From assembly GCA_040954595.2 (NCBI GenBank), contig CM082592.2, positions 4,650,001 through 4,714,000 on the forward strand: DNA of 64,000 nt. Reading direction: 5' to 3'. The position numbers were made by a program, and so were the translations under genes. Below are positions 1 through 12,028 of the stretch, in pieces. The DNA comes from Balanoglossus misakiensis. Taxonomy: Eukaryota; Hemichordata. Positions within the stretch are counted from its first letter, which is position 1. Each line of letters starts with the position of its first letter. Below the pieces are notes generated by a model that was not told the DNA's origin, did no database searches, and was given only the letters and a program-made list of their open reading frames with translations.

Positions 1-432
1 TCCCTTCCCCCTGGGGCATAGTACTATAGCTAAAGCTCTCGCCTTCTTTGAGTACTTGCTTGTCAAGACTAAAAACAATCACTTGAATTGCACAGGGGGC
101 AGAGAAATCGTATAATAATCGTGATGATGATGATGATAATGATGATGATGATGTCGATGATGATAAATATTTCTGTATATACAGGAGTGACGCTGGGCGA
201 CGTACCATACGACGTTGGGCGATCTAGATTATCTTTTATCAATAGTGTTCTTTTACAGATGAGTTTCCAAAGCTATATGAAACTTTTGCTCATGTCATGA
301 TATACATGCAATAACTAGCTCGACCGTCTGAGTTCAAGTTCATATCACATTTGTTACATCACAATCGCCTGAAAAAGACTGTTCAGAAAGTAACTGAATC
401 ATACTCTGAAAAAAAACACCATACTTTTACAG
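1..432. other. Upstream intron of ACOX3, with a short GAT microsatellite
   Basis: No exon is recognised here. The preceding ACOX3 exon, which should carry the N-terminal ~50 residues, lies upstream of the window. A short (GAT)n run occupies about 120-165 and produces a methionine-rich reading frame that has no other coding character. Confidence 0.6.
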
Positions 433-3400
433 AACTATGTATTCGGAACCCTGGAGAAGGATCCGCTATTTGCCAGGTCTCTGGACGAGCTCAGCATGGA
501 TGAGCAACGCAGGATCACTTTTCTACGGATGAAGCGACTGATGGAGTACGACTTCATGCCGGATGCGGAGCTGATCGCCAATCCGATGAAATATCCCCTC
601 TTGGGAAACATGTTGGTGATGTACGATCCAGGACTGTCCACCAAATCATTGCTGCATAAACAGGTACAGTTACGTTGTTAGGAAAGTTATCTTCAGGACA
701 TTTCCCACCAAACTGTCGTGTCAGGAATTTTGGTAGGATAATTGTCCGATCAGTGGGTAACTTTCCTTACATTTAATTATACACACAAGCATTTCTGTAG
801 CATACAAATGTTAAATTCTAGGTGAGGAGCTATCTGGAAATAAGTACTATTAAAATGTTTCAGAATATAATCCCTCGACCTGAGTTTTTGACACACCTTT
901 GTACATTATATTTTAAGTTCACTGAAATCAAATTCTGATATAAAACAGTGCTGAAAATATTTGCTTGGATGCATTGCAATGTTGTTTGCATGAATGTGTG
1001 TAAACAAGATGGAATGACTAACACTGAGTAACAGTAACAACTCATCCCTGCATTTTATTTTCATCATGAACACAGTTGTTTGGAGGAACAGTAAGAGCTG
1101 CTGGGTCACCAAGACATGCAGAAGTGGCTGAGAAGTGTGATAACTTGGAGGTAAGTATGGTATAATTAGGATATTTGCTATGAGACTAATAGAGAGTAAT
1201 ACTCAGAAGTATGAGGTTGTTTTCTTCCTCAATGCTTGTGTAGCCATACTTTGCATCTCACATTGATTTGGCAAGGCTCTGATTTGCATCAGAATACTAC
1301 CATGTAGATTTCCACATCTTTTCAAATGTTTGTCTCCTTTCTTTGAAACAAGACGTTTGTGAAACATGTACATTTCAGGCAATAAGGACACTTGTGTTTA
1401 CTGCCCGTTCACTTTGTTTCAGGTGTTGGGAGCGTTTGCTCTGACAGAAATCAGCCATGGAAGTAACACCAGATCCATGAGAACCATTGCCACTTACGAT
1501 GAGAAAAGCAAGGTAATTAAATCAAGTAAAATTAATGATTTGGACAATTGTTGATTGCCAGAGAGTGGGTTAAAAAATGAGTCATTGGGCTGTTGGAAAC
1601 ACTAAAAGAGAAAAAATAACATTGTGAATGTCTTTGATCTGTAATGTATGTCACGTATCTTAGTAATTTTAAAGAAGATAGAGAAACGCAAATGATTTTC
1701 GGGCATGACCAGGGTTAAAAAAAATGAGTCATTGGGCTGTTGGAAACACTAAAAAAAATAACATTGTGAATGTCTTTGATCTGTAATGTATGTCACGTAT
1801 CTTAGTAATTTTAAAGAAGATAGAGAAACGCAAATGATTTTCGGGCATTCACTTGTGAAATTATCAAAAATTGAGTGCTACAGGACGAAATGAGAATAGT
1901 TTCGTAGTGCAGAGTTAACTAGAGGGTTTCCCTGTTGAATTCAATTGCATCTTCCAGGAGTTTGATCTGCACACACCCGACGTCGAGGCGACGAAGATCT
2001 GGATAGGAAACCTAGGCAAGAGCGCTACTCACTGCGTTGTGTACGCCCAGCTGTACACGGCGGACGGCAAGTGCCACGGTTTGCACGCCTTCGTGGTTCA
2101 AGTGCGCGACACCAACACTCTGCTGCCGATGCCCGGCGTTCTAGTCGGTGATATGGGCAAGAAACTTGGGCTCAATGGGCTGGACAACGGGTGAGTTTGA
2201 TAACGTCATAATCTTTATTTCTGATATCGCGCTATACATAATAACTTATCTCAATGCACTCAACAATAAAGTAATAATAATTTTAAAGTGATAGAAGATA
2301 AGAAAAGAGAAATTAAAAGAATCAAAAGTATCAAAAACTTTGTTAAAACCGTGCCAACAAACGGACAGTTACACATTAAGTGATTTAAATAGGTAGGCTT
2401 TTAACCCAACTTTAATATTACACTGTATTTTGACAGAAAATCTGGACTAGAAAGTCAGTCAATTTCATAATTTCTTAGTCAGTTCTATTTTGATTTAAGT
2501 AATTCTGCCTGTAGAAATGTATGGCAAAACCAACAGCAGTAGATTACAGGTTTAGTATGTGATGACAGGGTATATTATTCAGCTGAAGAGAGTTTCAATA
2601 ATGCCTGTTGAGGGCGCTATTCAAGGTGCCACTCCACGTTGTACAAATCATGGACTAGGTCAATCTGATTAAAATCAGATGGAGGGAACGGCGACTTGGT
2701 TTTTTTTATGCTGTCGCGGTAGTGTGAGGCGACAGCATAAAAAAAAACACGTCGTCGTTCCCTACATCTGATTTTAATCAGATTGTGACTAGGTGGAGTT
2801 GTTGTCCAATATTGGAAATAGCTGTTCGTTGACCCTTTCGTTCAAAAGGAAGCCTAGTCATGTTTTATTACCAACTTGGTAATGGACCAATTTCCTGCTT
2901 AAGTTAATAACTCATCAGAGAGACCCCCGGCATTGTTTCGGACCGTTAAGCATCGTGTAGAGTCATATTGTCAAACGCAAATTACACAATTGGTTTTAGT
3001 CTAATTTTAGTCTCATTGATTGATAACGCCTCTGTTCTTCATCAATCATTTGCTGCACTCTTGAGGCCAATTTTGAAACAATACCATCGTTTTAAATTTA
3101 ATTCTGCAGTATAAGGATCCATTCAAAAACGCTTTCCCAGATATTTGCATGTTAAAGGGCGATGATCGTCCACGAGTGCATCTGCAGAAGGGGACTACAT
3201 GTTCCCGAAAGCTCATGCTGTAATTCCAACTGTTGATCAAAGAGTGCTACACAACTTTAATTCATATTGTACCGAAGATCAACACGGCAACATGTGATTT
3301 TAGTTACACTCTCCTTTTCTGTTGTCAAATTTTTTACTTCCATCAACAAGTTTTGTACTAAGCTTGTCTGTATAATCAAAACATAGAAATAACAACATTC

Positions 3401-6400
3401 ATAAAAAAGCTTTAAAATCTTTAAACAGACAGAGATTTTAGCCGCAAATGTCAACAAGTTATGCGGCATATACCTCATAATGAATGATGTCAAGTCCATA
3501 TGAAGCTTTGTATTAGCTCGACCACCTCATTGAGAACTGTGCATAACAAGTGTTTTTCTCAGCAAGAGGTAATGAGAGACCTTGAAGTGTAACAGGTTAC
3601 GAACATCACGACATCACAGTTTGAAGGGTGTGCCGTACTTCCATCCTCTTACATGAAGTGCAATAATACCAATGAGCTACTGTAAAACAGGTTATTTTCG
3701 CGAGCAATAAATTTTCGCGAAATACGCGAGAGCCCCAAAAACATGACAAATAAAAAGTCGCATAAAATGTTTTTCGGAGATAACAATGTAGTTAGCGAAA
3801 TACGAGAACGCCAAAATTAATCCTCGCGTAACAGTTGCCTCTTTTGATTATTTGTCTGAAAGTTTCATTGTTTTGCCAAAGAACTAACATCACATGAGCT
3901 TTGTTATTTAATGTACAAGTGATGATAACATTGACACATGAGAAAAACCCAACAATAGATAATTTTCCGGCTCAGAATGCAAGATCTAATTACCGTAGCA
4001 ACAGGTTGCTAGCCAATTAATGCAATTCAAGCTTTATAAATTATAGAAAACCAAAATAGATGCATTGTTGAACAAAAAGTTTCAATTTTTGGGGCCGTTA
4101 TAACATAACCAGCTATGTTTTGGTCGTCCTGTATCAAATTAGAAGGTCCTTCTAAATCTGATCTCTCATGGCCTTGTTCAGTTCTGGAAAAGGTCTCTTG
4201 TCACACTGGTGCAGTCAATTTGTACGTTCAGTAAAATTGAAAGTGTTGTCATCTTTTGTAATTGTGGATTTTTTTATTCTCCTTTGTATGTATAATGAAC
4301 ATCCGTAATAAAATATAGGGGTCACCGCGCTTGTTTATGAAATACAGAGCCATGAATTTGGTCGATAATAGAAGAAATCTGCTGACTCAGCATTTTTCAC
4401 CAATGGTTTGTCTATGGGCAAAATTTTCAACGCAATTTATCTCAAAATAGAGCGCGGTGACCCCTATATTTTATTTGACCAATGAACTTATATTTGCTGG
4501 ACTGAGCTATGTGTAAAGTTTCGTGAAAATGACAATAGTAGAAGTTTGTTTTCTGGCGATTATCAATGTAATCCTATGGGAAAAAGACCGGGCGCGCACT
4601 GTTTCCGGTTTATGTTCTGCGCGTACATCCTTAATGCGTCTCTTTGTGCGATTTCTCCAGGTTCGTGGCGTTCAACCATGTACGCATACCGCGAGAGAGC
4701 CTGCTGAACAAGACAGGGGATGTTGATGCCGGGGGAAAATACCAAACCGAATATAAGGTCTGTGTATATACAGGTCTTTGCTGTGAAAATATTGTTGAAT
4801 CAAGAAATTAATTTGTGATGATTATTATATTGTCACAAAACTCACAAGCTACCTAAATCACCTTGTTAGTGGTTTTCTATTACAGCTCCTTCAGCTGTAA
4901 CTTTTCGATATATTTTCACGATGTTTGTCTTTTGTATTTTCTTCATTTTCTTGTTCAAATCTTTGAAGCAAGATGAAATGCCCAGTACTGTGCAATGTTT
5001 GAATTCAAGTCTGGACTAGAGAAATGCTTAGAAAAAAAAGGTCTGTTGTATAACAACTGTATGTATCGTAATGAGGAAAGAGTGTTAACAGCCCAACTTA
5101 GAGAGTGGTGTCTTCAGGGACTTTTTAATTGGTCCCTGTACATTTGGCATATCACGACAACATAAAGTAATCTGCAACAGAGTGGTAATGCCTCAAGTCA
5201 AAAGGGACATGAGCTGTGACTTTTGGCTTATTTTCTAGCATATCGATTCTGTGTACCAAATGCAATTTTATGTCACACTCCAAACATCATGCTAATAATA
5301 ACCAGCCCTCCACTTGTCGACCTGGCTTGTATGTGTGTAACAGTCACGGTCATTGATGACAAATTCATTCTTGTCTGCACTCAAATATTGCACCATAACA
5401 ATACTGACTGTATACATGTACATGTTTAGATTAACTGTTGTGTTAACTAAAGGTCACCTATGGAAAATTGGGTATAGTTACCATGGCAATTTGAGATCTA
5501 GCCAATCAGAGATTTTCAGTGGGTGGCACACGTGAAAAAAAAGAGTGCCATCATATGTTCTTTAGAATGCTCAAATACTCCAGTTCAGCCATATATGGGT
5601 GTATGTAAATTGGAGGTGACTGTATACCTTTAATAAGCTGGTAACTGGGCATTTCATGATGCTTCAGGAATTCAAACAAGAAACTACAGTAGATACACAA
5701 AACAAGAATACTGAAAACATCTAGTGAAAAGTTACAGCTAAATGAAGCTTCAATTTTTGACGTCCTACTTGAATTATTGAATTTTCTTCTTTTGTTTAAT
5801 AGGATCCCAACAAACGGCTGGGTGCATCTTTGGGAGCTCTCTCTGGAGGCCGTGTGGGAATAACACACATCGGGGTCACCTACATGAAGCTGTGTTTGGC
5901 CATATCCGTACGGTACTCGGCCGTCAGGAGGCAGTTTGGACCGACAGACAACCAGGAAATACCAGTTATCGAATATCAGTTGCAGGTAGCTTTGAATTAA
6001 ACCCTAACGCTACCAAGTCACTTGAAACTGGTTTGATTTCCAGGGTGCCTAGAATCCGGGCTCCCAGGCCCATTAGGCTGCCAAGTGTGTGTTATTCAGT
6101 AGGGCCTATACAAGACCCTCAGACTAATACAGTACAAACCAGTGCGATTTGGTACATTTTACAGGGGCCTCAGACTGCCAAGTGTGCCAAGTATGTATGA
6201 GAGCCATGTCAAGACAGTCAAAATACGTTTTAGAAGAAAAGTGGCAAATATGTTTTGGGGGACTTGACACTCTAAACAGATATGACACCCAGTAGCAATA
6301 GGGTTAATCCACTGTCATGATGGATGCCCTGGGTGGCCTTACATCCTGTAATTTTTTTCAATACAGGATTCCATTTGGCTATTCTAACTGCCTGGTTGAT

Positions 6401-9400
6401 TTTTTTTTTTTTTTTTTTTTTTTGACAGCAATGGAGACTTGTTCCTTACATCGCTGCCCTCTATGCCCTCGAGTACTTTGCCAAGCTATTCTATAAATTC
6501 TTCATTGAATTCACAGTCAACGGCATGATTGGAATCACAGGCGAACGACAGGTGAGCTTATCCGTTTTATCATCGATTGCAAATTGTGAGAAAATTGCCA
6601 GAGATAAGAGATTTATTTCCAGTCCAATTGTGGCCCAGTTTTGTAGCTACAACCCAGTTCTCTCTATGACACTTTGAGATCTAATTACAGGAGCCACGTG
6701 GTCTAAACATTCTGCAACACTGGCTGTGCAGTCAAGTACGTGGACAAAGTTTGACTCAACGAAGGTTCAATCTTGTCTGTCTACAAGCATAGTAGAGATT
6801 GGGTATAGGTCACCAGTATTTCAGCATGTTTCAAATAGGAAGAGCTTTAAGATGGAAAATGCTGAGTGAGCACGTATCTTGCAATCTTATTGAGTATAGT
6901 TTCACTGTGGTGAAATTACTGTAAAACACTTTATTTTCGCGAGTTACATTTTTCGCGATATCGAGAGTGGCCACTGTTTCGTGCGTATTAATTTTTCGCG
7001 TTCTCTTATTTCATTCACTGCATCGTTATCTTCAAAAACAATTTACGCGACTTTTTATTTTCACGCTATTTTGGCTCGCGCATATTTGGCGAAAATTAAT
7101 TGCTCGCGAAAATAAAGTGTTTTACAGTATCTGAACAGCCTAATTTTAATAGCAACTATTATAAGATGCAAATTGAAGATAACAGTTCAGCTTTGCAGTG
7201 ATAACCACCAGAGGCTAAACTACAGGTTACACTCTGTAAACCGGGAAATTTTCACGAATGGAAATTTTCGCGATTTGAAAAAGAGGCAACTGTTAAGCGA
7301 CGATTAATTTTCATGTTCTTGTATTTCACTGCATTGTTAACTTTTGGCTCTCGCATAATTCGCGGAATTATCGTTCACGAAAATTTCCCGTTTAGCAGTA
7401 AATGCAGATTGCAGTAATTATTGACTGTGAATCCTTGTGTGAATGGGTGAGAAGAACGCCTTGTGGATGGCAATCACTGATAAGGCCATTGTTAGATTCG
7501 ACCAGCTCAGTCACAATTCCGGGAATAGCACTCAGGCCAGACGGAGAGCATACAAAGTGTTGATTGTGTGTTTTCAAAAGACGAGGTCAGTGATGTTCAA
7601 GTGGCATGAGATGATTTGAGCTGATGACATGAAACTGAAAAAAAATGTCATCTGATGGTGCCGTATCGGCGATACTATAGGTTTTAACCCAGACAATATC
7701 TATTTGTTGGCAGGTTTACAAAATGATTTGACTGTTCTTATTTTTTTGCAGATTTTTGACTCCCAGGTTTTTGAATTGAATACTGTAAAACAAGTTATTT
7801 TCGCGAGCGATAAATTTTCGCGAAAAACGCGAGAGCTAAAAAAAATGTGAAAATAAAAAGTCGCGTACAATGTTTTCGCAGATAACGATGCAGTTTGTGA
7901 AATATATTATAACTGATTTTTAGACAATCCTCATTGGGTATCATCTTAAGAGAAGAGAACAATACACGTTTTAGTTTGTGTTCCCAAATTTGTCCGTTGT
8001 GCAGTATGTTTAAAAACACATTCTCGTGAACCAGAGCCATCTACTGTAAAACGGGAATTATACGCGATAGGAAATTTGTGCAATATCAACAGAGGCGACT
8101 ATTATACGACGATTAAAGGTATACGGTCACCTATGCAAATTTAGCTATAGTTACCATGGTAAATTGAGATCTAACCAATCACAGATTTTCAGTGGTTGGC
8201 ACACGCGAAAAAAAGAGCGCCACCATACGTTCTTTAGAACACTCAAATACGCCATTTCAGCTATATATGGCGATATGTAAATTGGAGGTGACCGTATACC
8301 TTTAATTTTCTCGTTCTCTTTATCTCTGAGTAGCATTCTATCATACACATTGATCTTTCGCGACTATTTATTATCACATTTTTTGGCTAACATGAAGTTC
8401 GCGAAAATTTATCGTTTTACAGTATTTTACACGGAGGTTGCAATAAAGAGGTTGTAGGTTACGACGATGATAAACCAACATTCCTTTGGGCTGACGTGTT
8501 ATTTTCTTGTCCTTTATAGGCAGACTTTGGTAAAGAAATCCACGCTGTATCCTGCTGCAGTAAACCATTAGCTGGATGGATAGCCAGAGATGCAATACAA
8601 GAATCTAGAGAAGCCTGTGGTGGCCATGGTTACTTGGCTTGTAAGTATTCAGCATGGGTGCCTTAACCCTCTCACCGAGAAGAGATAGATTCTTATACAT
8701 AGAGATTTTTTCAGTAAAAAGTGACGAGCTTCACTTTCCCTAGCATAAACAACACTGAATTTCAACCCTTTCACTGCTACGGTTTGGCCCCAAATCCATT
8801 GTTTTCTATGGTAAAGTTGGACTTCTGTAAAAGGAAATGGGGGTGAAAGGTTGTATGCACCTTTGGTACAGATTATCAGAAAGAAAAAAAACGATACTCT
8901 TCCAAACCGTTCATGAATTTCTTCGCCTTAATGTAAATGAGGAATTGTTTTGAAAAGGGTCATACAGCCACAATCACAGTGTGATAGTACATTTTTGTAA
9001 GGACATTTAAATGGTTAAATGGACCAATCTAATTTTGAAGGTAGAAACATGAAAATACACAAAAAAATGGCAGCAATTGGGGCTTTGAGACACATGAGTG
9101 TGTTTGCACTGTGATATGTACGAATTCTGGGTGTCACTTATCATATAAAAAAATGAAACAGCCATAAAATCTTAGAAAAGCAGTTTGGTGTGTTTTCAAA
9201 TCATTTATCAGTGTAAATCATGGCAAGTTCTACCTCAGCTTGTTTCATGGTGAATTTGTGGCTGGTCTTCTGCTGCTTCTGATAACATGGAACGTTGGAA
9301 TACAATATTTACATTTATTTGCATTTCAGTCAATCGTCTTGGCGATATACGGGATGATCACGACCCCAACCTTACATACGAAGGGGACAACAATGTCATT

Positions 9401-11996
9401 CTCCAGCAGACCAGCAACTATTTGTTAACAATGGCAGAGAATAAGCAGAAAGGTGGGTCAGTGATAGTGTGCTCAGTAGGAATTTGTTTTCTTCTTTGGT
9501 GGGCGCAGTGTACATGGAAAGGAAGGTGGAATGATGTAAGTTCCTACTCAAGGACCTTGGATATTAAACAACAGTTCTGAACACTGATGTTAAAGGGAAG
9601 GGGTCGTCGCGCCGCGTGGGTGTCCCCCTTGATGAGAATATGTCCTCACATACCAACGCAAACCCCACTGCAGTCGCCACGACCTACTAGGATCTTCAGT
9701 TGCTGTCATTGCCCAGTCTACGCTACGGTTGGCTGCTTCGTTCATTCTGAGAATTATCTAATTTCAGGGATCTGTGGATGAATTGTGATGTTTATAAACA
9801 AACAAACGCGGCGCGACGACCCCTTCACTTCAACAAAAGTGCGATTTGCACTTTTGGCCACAGATAGCCTTCTGAGGCCTTCTACCGGTACATACATGTA
9901 CATTCCCAGTGGGGACTATGTCATTGATAATGACCTGCTCACATGTGTGCGAAGACCATCATACAAAGTTAAATGTACGATGTGCCTAATTATCTTGTCC
10001 TCGGTTGGGGAGGAGTAGTGTTGCAGCTGACTTCTTTCACCGAAGATGTCTATGACTAATGATTGTCAGAGGATTTGAGCCGCAAGGCGTCTGATTCCAC
10101 ACAAAGGATTCGTATATTTCAATCGAACAGTAATTATAGAGGCTGTATACAAAAAAGCCATTTGAAATGTCGTGTGTCTTGGTTTCCTCTTTTCGCATCT
10201 GCTTCCAGACGTCAAGCCGTACACGTACCAGCTGCTGCCCGTTGGTTTCAACAGGATGTCTGTTGCTCAAAATGAAAAATGCGTTAAAGGGACAAAGTCG
10301 CTCTCTCGCTGCCCCTTTTTAATTCATTAATTATGTTTTGTACAAGACACTGTTCGCGTCATTCTACGTGTGGATATATATAGTGAATCAATGTTCGACC
10401 ACACACAATTTCCATCCCACTTGCAGACACGAGAGTGGAAAACTCGGGAAAATGAATAATCAGTCGGTACCATTTATTCATTTTGGCGAGAGTTTTACTC
10501 TCGTATCCTACAAACAGGATCGCCCACACACTTTCACACGAGCAAAAAATTGAAAGCTTTCACTGTTTTATGGTCTGTCATTTTCTAAAAATCTGGGTTG
10601 CTGAATACCTTAACCCTTTCACCACAATGGTTCAGTCCAAACCCATTGTTTTCTATGGTAAGATTGGACCTCTAAAGAGGAAACCGGGGATGGAAAGGTT
10701 AAATGTCATGTTTTGCATAACTTACTCACGGTTACATGTATAATACTCGGTAATCAGAATTTGATAAAACATAACACCTTACACAAGACGAAAGCCAAGA
10801 TTGCTATCATGCTCCTCAATTTCAGCCACAAGGCAGTGCATTGTGAAAATTGCATTGATAAATCCCTTTTGACACCCTCTTCAGGATCCACACCCCCTCC
10901 CTCCTTGCGCTTCGAGTAAAAAACAACCGCAAAGTCAAGCCCAGAGTACTTTCTGACTAAAGTATTATCGAGCGAGAATAACATGTTAGTTTTAAGACTT
11001 GCGACTGGAAGGGCAAGGAATTGTTGATGAGCATGAAGCTTAATTATAATAACAAAACGACACCCTTTTTCCTTTCTGCAGGAGTTCCGTTTGCGTCGCC
11101 CATGGAGACGGTCAATTTCCTGGAGAACGCACCCGTCATCTTGAAGTGGAAATTCAGTGCCGTCACCGAGGCTCAGTGCCAGGACGCTGCCGGTAATGTC
11201 TTGCTTTATCCTTTGTTGGAGAGGATGCTCAATGATTGGGGGTTTTCAGGCACAGATTCTAGCCTAAGGAAATTATCTATGATGCTTCATTACCTTTGAT
11301 ATAGGGATACGTTTGTGATTTTTTAGCTCACATGTTCGCACACATGAGCTGATGTCCGTATGTATGTCTGTCCGCCTGTCTATCTGTCTGTAATTCTGTA
11401 TGACCACCCATCTGTCTCAGAACAGAATATCTCAAGAATGAGCTCACATGTTCATACACCTGAGCTGATGTCTGTCCGTCTGTCTGTGTCTGTCTGTTTA
11501 TCTGTCTGTCTGTCAGTCTGTCTGTCTGCCTGCCTGCCTGCCTGCCTGTGATTGTGTCCACCCTTCTGTCTGTGAACAGAATATCTCAAGAATGAATGAA
11601 TGGATTAAAGTCAAAATTTCAGCGCTCATTGAAGTAAAGTTCAAAAATGGCCACAATTCATTAGATTTAGTTTTTTCCTTTCAGTTCCCCTGGCTGCATA
11701 TAAATGGTTGGTCTGCTACACCCTCCAGGAAAGCATGAAAAAATTAGACCGTGAGCTGGCAAGTGGAAAGGATGCCTTTGCAGCACGTAACGACAGCCAA
11801 GCGTACTACTGCCGGTCGTTGGCATTGACGTTTATTGAGGCAAGTTGATAAACTGACGTGTCTTCTATTTCTTAGAACAGTAGTGATTGGCTACTGTATG
11901 GGTGAAGGCTGTATAAAGACCAGAACAGTATACCCGGTAGATGTCTGATGCTGGTATATGATGACGATGACGATGATGATGATAATGATGATGACG

Positions 11997-12028
<32 letters not shown>

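Noticed and set aside
9587-9781. Arginine-rich frame shared with 22196-22423
   Set aside because: Both are the left half of the family E MITE; the shared peptide reflects repeat identity, not a gene family.
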